From positions 1 to 64,000 of the forward strand of contig CAYYYF010000004.1 in NCBI GenBank assembly GCA_964475945.1: a stretch of 64,000 nucleotides of DNA, read 5' to 3'. The position numbers and the translations under genes were made by a program. Shown here one piece after another: positions 1 to 8,524 of this stretch (position 1 is the stretch's first letter; every line of letters starts with the position of its first letter). A model generated the notes under the pieces. It was not told the origin of the DNA, made no database searches, and saw only the letters and a program-made list of their open reading frames with translations. Source of the DNA: JBBIQH01 sp964475945 (GTDB taxonomy: Archaea > Thermoproteota > Nitrososphaeria > Nitrososphaerales > Nitrosocaldaceae).

Positions 1-314
1 TAGAGACCATACCATTAACACTAGCAGAGAATGCAGGTATGGATCCAATAGATACGCAAGTGCAGTTAAGGTCAATGCAGGAGAAGTCAAGTAAGCCAAC
101 GTATGGTGTTAATGTTCACAAGGGTAAGGTTGATGACCTTAGCAAGAGTAATATCTGTGAACCACTGGTTGTTAAGCAGCAGATATTTACATCAGCAACT
201 GAGGCAGCAAGCATGATATTAAGGATAGATGATATAATAGCAGCAAGCAAACCAAAGGAAGAGAAGGAGAAGAAATCTGAAGGCATGCACGGTATGCAGG
301 GAATGGGTATGTAA
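1..314 (+). CDS. Thermosome (group II chaperonin) subunit, C-terminal end only
   Basis: Only the last roughly 104 codons of the gene are in the window; the reading frame is open from base 3 and runs to TAA at 312-314. The peptide carries the typical end of a group II chaperonin equatorial domain: LAENAGMDPID near the start, then a segment matching the conserved region before the tail (EPLVVKQQ, ATEAASMILRIDDII), then a lysine/glutamate stretch and a Gly-Met repeat tail (GMHGMQGMGM). That GGM-like tail is the classic thermosome ending. The protein forms the ATP-driven double-ring folding chamber in the cytoplasm. The gene is partial because of the window edge, not because of damage. Identification is firm; which paralogue it is cannot be told. 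Confidence 0.93.
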   Translation, partial: ETIPLTLAENAGMDPIDTQVQLRSMQEKSSKPTYGVNVHKGKVDDLSKSNICEPLVVKQQIFTSATEAASMILRIDDIIAASKPKEEKEKKSEGMHGMQGMGM

Positions 315-408
315 ATAAAGTACATAAATAAAATAACATTCATCTATTTTTATTTAATTTTAATTTTTAATAATATAATATAATTAATATAAATGGATGG
401 ATTCTCTG

Positions 409-1956
409 TTATCTACTTACTGCTATTGGTTTAGCATACCTCTCAACTATATCATCTGGTGTTCTACCAAAGAGTTCCTTGCATAATCCCCTAAGGTACC
501 TCATTATAGCCCATGTACCAGCCTTTATAAGCATAGTCATGAATACCTTCATAACTGGACCATAGGTTTTATTCCTTACTATGATGGGTATTATATCATT
601 TATAACCTTTAGGTTATGCTCCCAGCACTCCCAGAATACAGTGAATTGCATCTCACTAAGGTTTCTAAAATGCATAGAGTTCTTCTCGTTAAAGTCTTGG
701 TATAGCAATGGTGCTATAAGCCCTCGCATGTTCATTGCTCTTAGACTCTCTATCAACTCAAGCGTATCCTTAGTATCATCTGGTGTCTCATCAGGCCAAC
801 CTATTATAAGGGTTAAGGCAGGGAACCAGTAGTTCTCATTAAGTATCCTACATCCTTCCTTAACAACCCATGGCCACTCCTCAGGGCTGAATGGTTTAGT
901 CTTCATGCCCAGATGCCTCCTTGCAAGCCTAACAGAGCCTGTCTCTAAGCCTAGGTTGGTAGCAAGCCACCTATTCCCACTCATCTCATTTATCATACTC
1001 AGCTCCTCTATAAGGTCTGGCTTTGCTACTACACCAGATAGTGTCATATGTGTAGTGCCTACGAACCTTGCACCCAAGGACTTTAACCCTCTCCAGAGAT
1101 AGGTTATTGCATCCTTGTTTGGTACAAAATCCTTGTTATCACAGCCATAAAGAAGTATCTCATCAGATTGTAGCCATATGCTATCAAAGCCGTAATCAAG
1201 GTTTATCCTTGCCTCTCTCTGAAGCCTATCCAATGGGAAGTCCTTCTTTGATCTCTTGTTTACATCGCAGAAGTCACAACCCCTCCCGCAACCTCTCATA
1301 GCCTCTATCAAGGAGTTTACAGTTGGTCCTTGTATCTCTGGTATGTTATCTATACTTCTTACAAATGCATGAACCAAGGGTTTAAGGTTACCTTCTTCAG
1401 CATCCTTGAACAGATCAACTGCTATCTCATCTGCCTCCCCTATCACTACACAGTCTATTCCATGTATCATCATCCTATCTGGTCTAGCCAACTCCCATGA
1501 ACCATTACCACCAACAAGGACCTTGAAGTTGTACCTCTTCTTTAACTGTATTATCTTGGCACACATCCTCTTGAACTTCATTGCTATATATGAGAGCTTC
1601 TCTGGGCTCATGGTTGTTGTAACTGGGGCCATGCCTAATGGGTCCATAACATTTATCCCTACAACCTTGGTATCCTCCCCTATAGCCTTCTCAAGCATAT
1701 CTGGGTGTGCTATAAACACCTCCTCCCTCTTATACTCTCTAAGCAGTGCACTCTCTATCCTTCTAAGCCCGCATTGGGCAACCTTAGCCTCCCCTGTTAT
1801 AGGATCGGTCTCAACACTTGGGCAGAAGACCTTATCGAATACCCACTCTGGCACTAGTTCATAAGGACCGCATGCTATGAAGCCGTATAGGAAGTTACCC
1901 CGGTAGTTGGTAGTTAGGCTCCTATCTGCTGTTAACACTATTCTCTTCCCGCTCAT
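409..1956 (-). CDS. B12-binding-type radical SAM protein, GDGT ring synthase (Grs)-like candidate
   Basis: The 515-residue protein has an N-terminal half like a cobalamin-binding Rossmann domain (KVLVGGNGSWEL near 145-156, then VVIGEADE near 170) followed by a radical SAM barrel whose Fe-S site is the C-x3-C-x2-C motif at C223, C227 and C230 (MRGCGRGCDFC). Radical SAM enzymes bind a 4Fe-4S cluster there and cleave S-adenosylmethionine. From memory of the families, the motif context and the following D-E-I-L-L-Y segment resemble GrsA/GrsB, which place cyclopentane rings in archaeal tetraether lipids; a thermophilic thaumarchaeon would need such enzymes. This assignment is inference. The class (B12-type radical SAM) is secure. 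The gene stands alone, convergent with nothing close, and starts at ATG 1956. Confidence 0.7.
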   Translation of the reverse strand: MSGKRIVLTADRSLTTNYRGNFLYGFIACGPYELVPEWVFDKVFCPSVETDPITGEAKVAQCGLRRIESALLREYKREEVFIAHPDMLEKAIGEDTKVVGINVMDPLGMAPVTTTMSPEKLSYIAMKFKRMCAKIIQLKKRYNFKVLVGGNGSWELARPDRMMIHGIDCVVIGEADEIAVDLFKDAEEGNLKPLVHAFVRSIDNIPEIQGPTVNSLIEAMRGCGRGCDFCDVNKRSKKDFPLDRLQREARINLDYGFDSIWLQSDEILLYGCDNKDFVPNKDAITYLWRGLKSLGARFVGTTHMTLSGVVAKPDLIEELSMINEMSGNRWLATNLGLETGSVRLARRHLGMKTKPFSPEEWPWVVKEGCRILNENYWFPALTLIIGWPDETPDDTKDTLELIESLRAMNMRGLIAPLLYQDFNEKNSMHFRNLSEMQFTVFWECWEHNLKVINDIIPIIVRNKTYGPVMKVFMTMLIKAGTWAIMRYLRGLCKELFGRTPDDIVERYAKPIAVSR

Positions 1957-2081
1957 CTAACCAGATGTATGCATAATAATATAAAACTCTTTTTGCACTA
2001 TTCACACTCTGCTTCTTATCAGAGCTCTTATTTTTTACCCATAACAGTAAATAATATAAATATCTTCCCATAACTAAGCAT

Positions 2082-2960
2082 ATGGCAAAGACGGAGAGGT
2101 TCACTGGTTTAAATGTTGACCTTGAGAGGCTAGCAACTAGGGTGCAGCTTTACTTACAGGATAATGGCTTTGAGGTTGCTTACTCAAAGGATCCTACAGA
2201 GCCTGCATCATGGTTCTTCATACAGGCTAGAAAGGTTGGTGCACTAAGGACAGTAGCAGGTGCAAGGAGGAGCACCGATATAACTATAAAGGGTAGACCA
2301 GATGACTTTGAGGTTACCATAGGTACTGGGGAATGGGGTAAGAATATACTTACATCTGCACCACTCTTCATAGTACCTATAGTAGGTATAACTGCTACAG
2401 TAGTAAAGTTATACACAGGGAAGAGCTTTGAATCAAACCTATGGAAGTACATAAAGGATCAGATAAGGTTCTTAAGCAATAGTGTTGTTAGCAGAGAGAG
2501 CAAAGCAAATTCTGATAGCAGAGTATATGACTGTGACTATGTAGAAGGCTATCCTGGATTTAATGAGCAGATACTTGGGGGCAAGTTGATACTTGAGAGG
2601 AGTAGGGATGGTAGTAACAGGGTAGTATTCACATCAAGTAAAGGTGAGATAATAATAAATGCAAGTGATATAGAGCAGGCACAGATAATTGCTAGAAGGA
2701 AGGGCTTGCATGAACATGATCTTATGATACAGTTGTTGGTTAAGCATGATGGGAAGAGTATAAAGCCAGTATTCAATATAAATGATGATATAATATCTGG
2801 CGTGCTTGCAGGGATAAATGAGTTGGTGAGCGAGGATAAGGCTTTAAGGAGTGTAGAGCATGCTAGTGTTATAATAGATGTTAAGTACTGTGTAAAGTGT
2901 GGTGTCCAGATACCAAAGAGTGCTAAATACTGTTATCAGTGTGGTGCATTACAAGAATGA
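2082..2960 (+). CDS. Conserved hypothetical protein with C-terminal zinc ribbon
   Basis: The 292-residue protein has no function I recognise. The last 25 residues form a zinc ribbon of the C-x2-C-x10-C-x2-C type (C270, C273, C284, C287), as in many archaeal zinc-ribbon tails. The N-terminal third is mixed alpha/beta and soluble; residues about 90-115 (ILTSAPLFIVPIVGITATVV) are hydrophobic enough to insert in or lie on a membrane. It is a single gene, divergent from the radical SAM gene with about 125 bp between the starts, and an AT-rich stretch (taaatataaatat at about 2049-2061) in front of ATG 2082 could be its TATA element. Function unknown. Confidence 0.75.
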   Translation: MAKTERFTGLNVDLERLATRVQLYLQDNGFEVAYSKDPTEPASWFFIQARKVGALRTVAGARRSTDITIKGRPDDFEVTIGTGEWGKNILTSAPLFIVPIVGITATVVKLYTGKSFESNLWKYIKDQIRFLSNSVVSRESKANSDSRVYDCDYVEGYPGFNEQILGGKLILERSRDGSNRVVFTSSKGEIIINASDIEQAQIIARRKGLHEHDLMIQLLVKHDGKSIKPVFNINDDIISGVLAGINELVSEDKALRSVEHASVIIDVKYCVKCGVQIPKSAKYCYQCGALQE

Positions 2961-3052
2961 TACAATAATGATGAAGAACAATAGCAATTAATTTAATTAA
3001 GAATAAATAAAAAGAATAAGAATAGAACTTTATTTATTTTATTATTTACTTG

Positions 3053-3403
3053 TTAATACTCTGTACTGAATGAGTGGCCACATGAACATGTCCTTACTAC
3101 ATTTGGGTTATTTATCTTAAAACCTGCACCCATGAGGCTCTCTACATAATCTATCTCACTACCCTTTAGGTAGTTTGAGCTGTAAGAGTCTATAAGCATC
3201 TTTACTCCATGCTCCTCTATAACTATATCGTCCTCAGAGACCTTCTCCTCAAATCCCATACCATAGGATAACCCTGCACAGCCTCCACCAGCAACGTATA
3301 CCCTTAGGTATAGATCATCTCTACCTTCCTGCTTCATGAACTCCTTAACCTTCTCTGCTGCCTTTGGGGTTAGAGTTATCAACCTCTGTATACTCTTTTC
3401 CAT
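3053..3403 (-). CDS. A-type iron-sulfur cluster carrier (IscA/ErpA/HesB family)
   Basis: The 116-residue length and the three cluster-binding cysteines are typical of A-type carriers: C42 in GGGCAGLSYG and C106/C108 in TCSCGHSF near the C-terminus. These proteins hold a transient Fe-S cluster and hand it to apo-enzymes in the cytoplasm. The fold signature SYSSNYLKGSEIDYVES is also typical. It is a monocistronic gene on the minus strand, back to back with the gene at 3487. The window has several Fe-S clients, including two ferredoxins and a radical SAM protein. Confidence in the family is high. Confidence 0.93.
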   Translation of the reverse strand: MEKSIQRLITLTPKAAEKVKEFMKQEGRDDLYLRVYVAGGGCAGLSYGMGFEEKVSEDDIVIEEHGVKMLIDSYSSNYLKGSEIDYVESLMGAGFKINNPNVVRTCSCGHSFSTEY

Positions 3404-3486
3404 AGCCTTACTTATACTTTACAAGATAATAAGTTTTACTATAGTTAAGGTCAGATTTATATTTACTTTAAATATTAATATATGGT

Positions 3487-3747
3487 ATGAGCCTAAAGAG
3501 CAAGTCAATAACATCGTTGATACCAGTAGAGAGGGTTCAGGAGCGGCTTGAAAGCCTAGGATTCATGCTTGAGGCTGAGGCTACTGTGGTAAGCGATGGC
3601 AAGTTCTGGAGGAGGATGCTTTACACTAGGAGTTATGAGCAGGTGAGTGTATCTGAGGAGATTGGGGATGCTTATCCCAAGGACCCAGTGATAAGCATCT
3701 ATGCAAGCGAGGATACGATAAGCAAGATAAGCGAGGTGTTAAGATGA
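3487..3747 (+). CDS. Small conserved hypothetical protein
   Basis: An 86-residue soluble, charged protein of unknown function. It begins MSLKSKSITSLIPVERVQER and shows alternating helix and strand character, with no metal motif or membrane segment. Its stop codon is followed after 3 bp by the start of the next gene, so the two are almost certainly co-transcribed. The AT-rich segment around 3455-3480 looks like its promoter. I do not recognise a family. Confidence 0.65.
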   Translation: MSLKSKSITSLIPVERVQERLESLGFMLEAEATVVSDGKFWRRMLYTRSYEQVSVSEEIGDAYPKDPVISIYASEDTISKISEVLR

Positions 3748-3750
3748 TAT

Positions 3751-4332
3751 ATGGTAGTTTATGAGTGTAATGAGCAGCAGTTCATAGAGAATATAGCAAG
3801 GTTACTGGCAGCAGATTTAAGCAGGAGGATAGTTGTTAATAGAAGAATCGAGTTACACGATGATCATAGGTATGGCTTGGCTATACTCCCTGAGCAAGAG
3901 TTTGCAAAGTACTCAAGCATATGTGAGAGAAAGGGTATAAAGAAGAGTGTATATGCAAAGGTACCATTCATAGATGAGTTCCATAACAGGTTACATGATG
4001 CTAATGAAGTTCTACATTCAGCAAGTAACCTTAGGATGCCAAGGGTATCTATACCATACTATAGGGTTGAGTACTCATTCTCCCTATGGGGTAACTCATA
4101 TATATACATCTTTGATGTGCTATTTGAGCCTAGCATAAGGATAGGTAAGAGGAGGATACCTAATGGTAAGGGTAAGGGTAAAGATGACAAGCATTTAGAA
4201 GTGCTTATCCATATGCTTACCTTTAACCAGCCTGATGAGAGGATGCTTAATATTAACCTACCAAAGGAAGTTGTAGTGTTGGATGTAAAGAGGATGCTAA
4301 GGGTAATAGGCTCTCATGAGAATGATTACTAA
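3751..4332 (+). CDS. Conserved hypothetical protein, second gene of a two-gene operon
   Basis: A 193-residue soluble protein whose start lies 3 bp after the previous stop. It has a basic Gly-Lys-rich loop (KRRIPNGKGKGKDDK, around residues 133-148) between two better ordered halves, and the part before it is rich in aromatic residues (VSIPYYRVEYSFSLWGNSYI). No catalytic motif was recognised. The loop could contact nucleic acid, but that is only a guess. Codon use matches the neighbours. Confidence 0.65.
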   Translation: MVVYECNEQQFIENIARLLAADLSRRIVVNRRIELHDDHRYGLAILPEQEFAKYSSICERKGIKKSVYAKVPFIDEFHNRLHDANEVLHSASNLRMPRVSIPYYRVEYSFSLWGNSYIYIFDVLFEPSIRIGKRRIPNGKGKGKDDKHLEVLIHMLTFNQPDERMLNINLPKEVVVLDVKRMLRVIGSHENDY

Positions 4333-4379
4333 ATAAATAAAAATATAAAAATATAAAAATAAAGAATTAAAAGATTTAA

Positions 4380-4916
4380 CTAATGATGTCCATGTGGTGG
4401 GGGCTGTGCACTCTTTGCTAGCTCCGGATTATAGGTGCCTGCTGCCTTCTCATGGTACTCAAGGTTAGACTGGTCAACCTTTATCGCCTGTGGAGGGCAG
4501 ACTGATACACAGGCCATGCACCATATACAGTCATGCTCCCTTATCGGATCTGCCTTATCTGTATGATCCTTCCTATGGTCCTTTGTAGTCTCGCCATTGC
4601 CTCCAGGATACTTCCATGCCTCAGTTGCTGGCACATCATTAGCAGTTCTATACCACTCATATACCTGCACTGGGCATGCCTCTATGCAAGCACCATCTGC
4701 ATAGCATGCATCCCAGTCTACTGCTACCATTGTGCCATGAACTCCTACAGGTACTATCTCCTCCCCTCTAGCAGCAAAATCATGCTTTGCCTCTTCATTC
4801 TCAGCACAGTCCTTCAGTCTCCCAGGTCCCCATACGAAGTGGAAGTGCTCCCCATCCTTGTTCATGTGCTTACCTATCACTTGCAGCCCCTTTGGAAAGT
4901 CTGGGTCTATAGGCAT
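4380..4916 (-). CDS. Zinc-containing seven-iron-type ferredoxin
   Basis: The 178-residue protein matches the archaeal zinc ferredoxin family known from Sulfolobus. Cluster I reads C71-x2-D74-x2-C77-x3-C81-P; an aspartate sits where a fourth cysteine would be, which in this family favours a 3Fe-4S cluster. Cluster II is a full C130-x2-C133-x2-C136-x3-C140-P 4Fe-4S site. The N-terminal extension has histidines at 17, 24 and 26, the sheet motif GVHGTMVAVD has H60, and D123 precedes cluster II; in the Sulfolobus protein three His and one Asp bind zinc. It carries electrons in the cytoplasm, for example for 2-oxoacid oxidoreductases. Oddities are a roughly 30-residue hydrophilic insert between the clusters and a His-rich tail ending HGHH. 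Confidence 0.9.
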   Translation of the reverse strand: MPIDPDFPKGLQVIGKHMNKDGEHFHFVWGPGRLKDCAENEEAKHDFAARGEEIVPVGVHGTMVAVDWDACYADGACIEACPVQVYEWYRTANDVPATEAWKYPGGNGETTKDHRKDHTDKADPIREHDCIWCMACVSVCPPQAIKVDQSNLEYHEKAAGTYNPELAKSAQPPPHGHH

Positions 4917-5009
4917 CTCTCCTTACCTCACTACTCTTATCCTATGATGTTATATAAACGATATCTCTTGAAAAGGTTCATATTACAATCTAGAGTATTC
5001 AAGTAATAA

Positions 5010-5690
5010 ATGAATATATACAAGTATAGAGTGTATAGGAGCCCTAACATAGGCATATTCATAAAGGCAAATGATAATTATCTATTCATACCCAAGGGTT
5101 TTGCTCAGAGCAAGGCTCAAAGGCTTGAAGAGTTCCTAGGGGTAAAGAGTGTAAGGGTATCAATAGCATATACAAGGCTTCTAGGCCCTCTTATGGTAGT
5201 TAATAACAAAGGGATACTGCTTGCTAGGATAGCAGAAGAGCATGAGGTTGAGAGCCTAAGGGAGGCTACAGGGCTTAAGGTATCTAGGCTTAACTCAAGG
5301 TTCACAGCAGTAGGTAACCTTGTAGCAGTTAATGATAGGAGTGCAATAGTATCACCATTACTTAAAGATCATGTAGAGGATATAAGGGGTGCATTGGATG
5401 TTGATGTCTTAGTAACTAACATAGCATCATATAACCAAGTTGGTGCACTTGTAGCATGTACCAACAATGGTGCAGTTATACACCCAAATGCAAGCGATGA
5501 TGATATAAGGAAGATTAGTGATGCATTAAAGGTTGATGTTGAACCTGCAACTGTTAATGGAGGAGTACCATTCGTATCCTCTGGTATGGTAGCAAATACA
5601 AAGGCTATAGTTGTAGGCTCATCTACAACAGGACCGGAGATGGTTATGCTTAGCAGAGCATTCAATTCAGAGATTAGATTACCAGGTTAG
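5010..5690 (+). CDS. eif6: Translation factor aIF6 (ribosome anti-association factor)
   Basis: The 226-residue protein shows the fivefold pseudo-repeat (pentein) of aIF6/eIF6, with the repeated pattern ending in short V-N-D-R/N or N-N-K-G loops (VVNNKGILLA, AVNDRSAIVSP, VACTNNGAVIHP, MVANTKAIVVG). It binds the large ribosomal subunit and keeps it from joining the small subunit. Length fits the family. The stop codon ends 3 bp before the 3' end of the tRNA-Cys gene, which lies on the opposite strand. In many archaea aIF6 sits near ribosomal genes; here it is alone. Confidence 0.95.
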   Translation: MNIYKYRVYRSPNIGIFIKANDNYLFIPKGFAQSKAQRLEEFLGVKSVRVSIAYTRLLGPLMVVNNKGILLARIAEEHEVESLREATGLKVSRLNSRFTAVGNLVAVNDRSAIVSPLLKDHVEDIRGALDVDVLVTNIASYNQVGALVACTNNGAVIHPNASDDDIRKISDALKVDVEPATVNGGVPFVSSGMVANTKAIVVGSSTTGPEMVMLSRAFNSEIRLPG

Positions 5691-5693
5691 AAA

Positions 5694-5764
5694 GGTGGGG
5701 AGGGGATTCGAACCCCTGTATACCCGCTCTGCAGGCGGGCGCATAACCGCTCTGCCACCCCACC
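5694..5764 (-). tRNA. tRNA-Cys (GCA)
   Basis: Read on the minus strand the 71-nt gene folds into a full cloverleaf. Acceptor arms ggtgggg (5758-5764) and ccccacc (5694-5700) pair over 7 bp, the T arm is gggg-ttcgaat-cccc, and the anticodon stem-loop is cccgc-ctGCAga-gcggg, which reads Cys codons. No intron is present and CCA is not encoded. It lies 10 bp downstream of the histone gene on the same strand and is probably processed from the histone transcript. Confidence 0.95.
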
Positions 5765-5774
5765 ATCTAAAGAA

Positions 5775-5996
5775 TCATGCCTTGAGTATACTCTTTGATG
5801 CTAACCTTATATCCTCTGCCTTAACTGTCTTCCTACCTGCATGTAATGCTAGCTCTACCGCATGCCTTGCCAACTCTAAACCCATCTCCTCTAGCACCCT
5901 CCTTAACTCATCTGCAGCATCATCACTAACCCTCTCTGCACCGGCCTTCTTTATTATCCTATACATCGGTGCTAGGCTAAGTTCATTCTCCTCCAT
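5775..5996 (-). CDS. Archaeal histone
   Basis: The 73-residue protein is a single histone fold: helix 1 around LAPMYRIIKKAG, then RVSDDAADELRRVLEEMG for the long helix, and the terminal KTVKAEDIRLASKSIL helix with the family's K-T-V/I-x-x-E-D-I motif. Such proteins dimerise and wrap DNA. There is a short Met-Glu-Glu-Asn N-terminus and no tail. The tRNA-Cys gene follows directly on the same strand. Confidence 0.95.
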   Translation of the reverse strand: MEENELSLAPMYRIIKKAGAERVSDDAADELRRVLEEMGLELARHAVELALHAGRKTVKAEDIRLASKSILKA

Positions 5997-6037
5997 AATC
6001 TGCTAAGAATAAATAAATGCATATAAATTAATCTATC

Positions 6038-6784
6038 ATGCTTGTAGACTCGCATATACACCTTAGTGATGATGAGTATGCAAGTATAGAGAATGAGGTT
6101 GTTGATATGCTTAGGGTATTGAATATAAAAGCAGTATCTGTATCAATGGATGCTAGAACAGCAGCAAGGAACCTTAGCCTTGCAGAGAGGTATGACGTTA
6201 TAATACCATTTGTAGGATTGCATCCATGGTGTGTAGATAGCGATGATCTTGATAGATTTACCTCATTTCTCCTCTCAAATATACATAGGGTAAAGGGTAT
6301 AGGCGAGATAGGGCTTGATGGCTCATATAGCAACAATTACAAGAAGCAGAGACATGTATTTGAGACTATGCTAAACATAGCAGAGAAGTATAGCAAGCCA
6401 GTATCAATACACTCACGCAAGGCAGTTGATGATGTTCTTGATACGCTAAGTTCATACAGGCTTAACGGTGTACTACTACACTGGTTCTCTGGTAGCAAGA
6501 GGCAGTTGGCAAGGGCTAACAGTATGGGTTACTATGTATCCTATGGCCCAGTGCTTGTATACTCTGAGGAGAAGAGAGTACTATTAAGAAATAGCAGTTT
6601 AGATCTAGTGCTTATAGAGACAGATGGTCCAGTTAGGTATGGCTCATGCTTTAATAATGCAATCGCACTACCATCATTCCTTGTTAGTGTAGCATATGCA
6701 TTCTCTACTACCCTTAATATGCACTATTCTGATGCTGAAGATATACTCCTAAAGAACTCCTTACGCTACCTTGGAGGCAATTGA
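6038..6784 (+). CDS. TatD-family metal-dependent hydrolase / DNase
   Basis: The 248-residue protein has the TatD series of motifs: the first metal pair H6-x-H8 in VDSHIHL, GEIGLD near residue 90, the SIHSRKA histidine in mid-protein, LLHWFSGS, and the late ETDGP aspartate. TatD enzymes are two-metal nucleases with 3'-5' exonuclease activity involved in DNA repair or turnover. The size is close to the family norm. It stands 35 bp upstream of purA on the same strand, so the two may be co-transcribed. Confidence 0.85.
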   Translation: MLVDSHIHLSDDEYASIENEVVDMLRVLNIKAVSVSMDARTAARNLSLAERYDVIIPFVGLHPWCVDSDDLDRFTSFLLSNIHRVKGIGEIGLDGSYSNNYKKQRHVFETMLNIAEKYSKPVSIHSRKAVDDVLDTLSSYRLNGVLLHWFSGSKRQLARANSMGYYVSYGPVLVYSEEKRVLLRNSSLDLVLIETDGPVRYGSCFNNAIALPSFLVSVAYAFSTTLNMHYSDAEDILLKNSLRYLGGN

Positions 6785-6818
6785 TTAATATTTAATTTAC
6801 TATTATACTACATGCACT

Positions 6819-7838
6819 ATGCCAGCAAGCATTGTTGTAGGAGGGTTCTTTGGTGATGAGGGTAAGGGTAAGGTAATAGCATACCTTGCACTGAAGGATA
6901 AACCTAGCATAGCAGTTAGAGGAGGTGTAGGTCCTAATGCTGGGCATACATTCACAATAGATGGTAAGGAGTATAAGGTAAGGATGCTACCAAGTGCTGT
7001 AGCATATGATAAGTGCATGCTTATGATTGGTGCTGGTGTGCTTGTAGATCCTCAGGTACTCCTTAAGGAGGTTAAGGAGTTCAATGCAGAGTCTAGGGTC
7101 AAGATAGATTATAATGCAGGTATAATAGAGGAGAGGCATAAGCAGGAAGATAGGAGTAAGCATGCTAGCATGATAGGCACTACAGGTTCTGGTAGTGGAC
7201 CAGCAAATGCTGAAAGGGTATCAAGGATGCTTAGACTAGCAAGGGATATCGATATGCTAAAGAACTACTTGGATGATGTTAGTTACCTTATCAACAAGGC
7301 CTTGGATGAAGGCAAGCATGTGCTAGTAGAAGGTACTCAAGGAACATTCCTCTCCTTATACCATGGCACATACCCTTACGTTACATCAAAGGATGTGACA
7401 GCATCCTCTATATGTGCAGATGTAGGACTTGGACCAAAGAGGGTTGATGATATAATCCTTGTATTCAAGTCTTACGTTACCAGGGTAGGCTCTGGTTACC
7501 TTGAAGGAGAGTTAAGTAGGGAAGAGGCAGTAAGGAGGGGATGGCTTGAGGTTGCTACAGTAACAGGGAGGGAGAGGAGGGCTGCACCATTCAACTATAA
7601 CCTTGCTGCTAGGGCAGTTATGCTTAACACTGCTACACAGATAGCATTAACGAAGGTAGATGCGCTATTCCCAGAGTGCAAGCATGCTAGGGAGTATAGT
7701 GAGTTAAGTAATGATGCTAAGGAGTTCATTAAGGGTATAGAAGAGAGGCTTAAGGTTAGGGTTACACTTATAGGCACGGGGGAGGATGTCTACGATATGA
7801 TAGATCTGAGGGAAGAAGTTAGTAGATCAGCAAAGTAG
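6819..7838 (+). CDS. purA: Adenylosuccinate synthetase, short archaeal form
   Basis: The enzyme joins IMP and aspartate with GTP to give adenylosuccinate, the first committed step to AMP. The glycine-rich P-loop GGFFGDEGKGK is at residues 8-18, followed by RGGVGPNAGHTF, the GTTGSGSGPA loop and the late TVTGRERR and KVDALF segments. At 339 residues it belongs to the shorter archaeal group; bacterial enzymes have about 430. All catalytic regions appear present, so this is not a truncation. Confidence 0.95.
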   Translation: MPASIVVGGFFGDEGKGKVIAYLALKDKPSIAVRGGVGPNAGHTFTIDGKEYKVRMLPSAVAYDKCMLMIGAGVLVDPQVLLKEVKEFNAESRVKIDYNAGIIEERHKQEDRSKHASMIGTTGSGSGPANAERVSRMLRLARDIDMLKNYLDDVSYLINKALDEGKHVLVEGTQGTFLSLYHGTYPYVTSKDVTASSICADVGLGPKRVDDIILVFKSYVTRVGSGYLEGELSREEAVRRGWLEVATVTGRERRAAPFNYNLAARAVMLNTATQIALTKVDALFPECKHAREYSELSNDAKEFIKGIEERLKVRVTLIGTGEDVYDMIDLREEVSRSAK

Positions 7839-7894
7839 AAAAGTAGATAACCACTTAAGGTTATTCTAGCAAGTTGGTTAGAATACCCTACTAT

Positions 7895-8524
7895 ATGCAG
7901 TTGGAGAGTATAAACGATCTTGCAAGGCTAGCAGCAGCATTAGAGGTTGTTCCATTACCCATATACTCATTCAAGGTAAGGGTTAAGGAGCAGGAGAGTA
8001 GCATATTGGCTGTAGGTCTTAACCTTAACATAGATAGACCAGCATTCTGCTATGTTAATACTATATGCAGTAGTGAGTTTATAGCATATAGGGCATACAT
8101 GGGGAGTGAGGAGGTTAACATGGTTAATGTTGCAAAGAACCCAGCATACTCCTATGCCCCAGTCATAAAGGTTAGGAGCATGCCTAAGAGGCTCCTTAAG
8201 TTCAAGTCGGTAGAGTATGATGCTATAATGCTAGATGATATTACAAGTCTAGTAAAGATAGGCTTATACAAGTATATGAGGGATGAGGTTCTAATACCAT
8301 TCTTTCTATCTGCTACTGATGGCGGTAGCATAATAGGCACCTTCCTTAGCAGCAATGATGATTACCCATACTTCTGCTATACAATACTGCAAGGTATACC
8401 AAAGGAGAACTTTATAAGATACTCGAGTCAGAGTGATGAAGCACCAGTATTTACAAACAGTATAGATGAGCATGGGTATATATATATGAAGATTGTACGG
8501 TTAAAGGATTCACTGAAGATATGA
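7895..8524 (+). CDS. Conserved hypothetical protein upstream of pyrF
   Basis: A soluble protein of about 209 residues that I cannot place. The reading frame also allows a TTG start at 7874; ATG 7895 (MQLESINDLARL) was preferred. Sequence features are a helical N-terminus, a beta-rich middle and a C-terminal strand pair, without metal-binding or nucleotide-binding motifs. Its stop overlaps the pyrF start by 4 bp (ATGA at 8521-8524), so translation of the two is coupled. That suggests a link to pyrimidine synthesis, but nothing in the sequence proves it. Confidence 0.7.
   Translation: MQLESINDLARLAAALEVVPLPIYSFKVRVKEQESSILAVGLNLNIDRPAFCYVNTICSSEFIAYRAYMGSEEVNMVNVAKNPAYSYAPVIKVRSMPKRLLKFKSVEYDAIMLDDITSLVKIGLYKYMRDEVLIPFFLSATDGGSIIGTFLSSNDDYPYFCYTILQGIPKENFIRYSSQSDEAPVFTNSIDEHGYIYMKIVRLKDSLKI

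Noticed and set aside
1406..1864. 152-residue plus-strand ORF
   Set aside because: Antisense shadow of the radical SAM gene with low-complexity Ser/Leu/Ile translation.
5695..6006. 103-residue plus-strand ORF
   Set aside because: It runs over the tRNA-Cys and antisense to the histone gene; both of those are certain.
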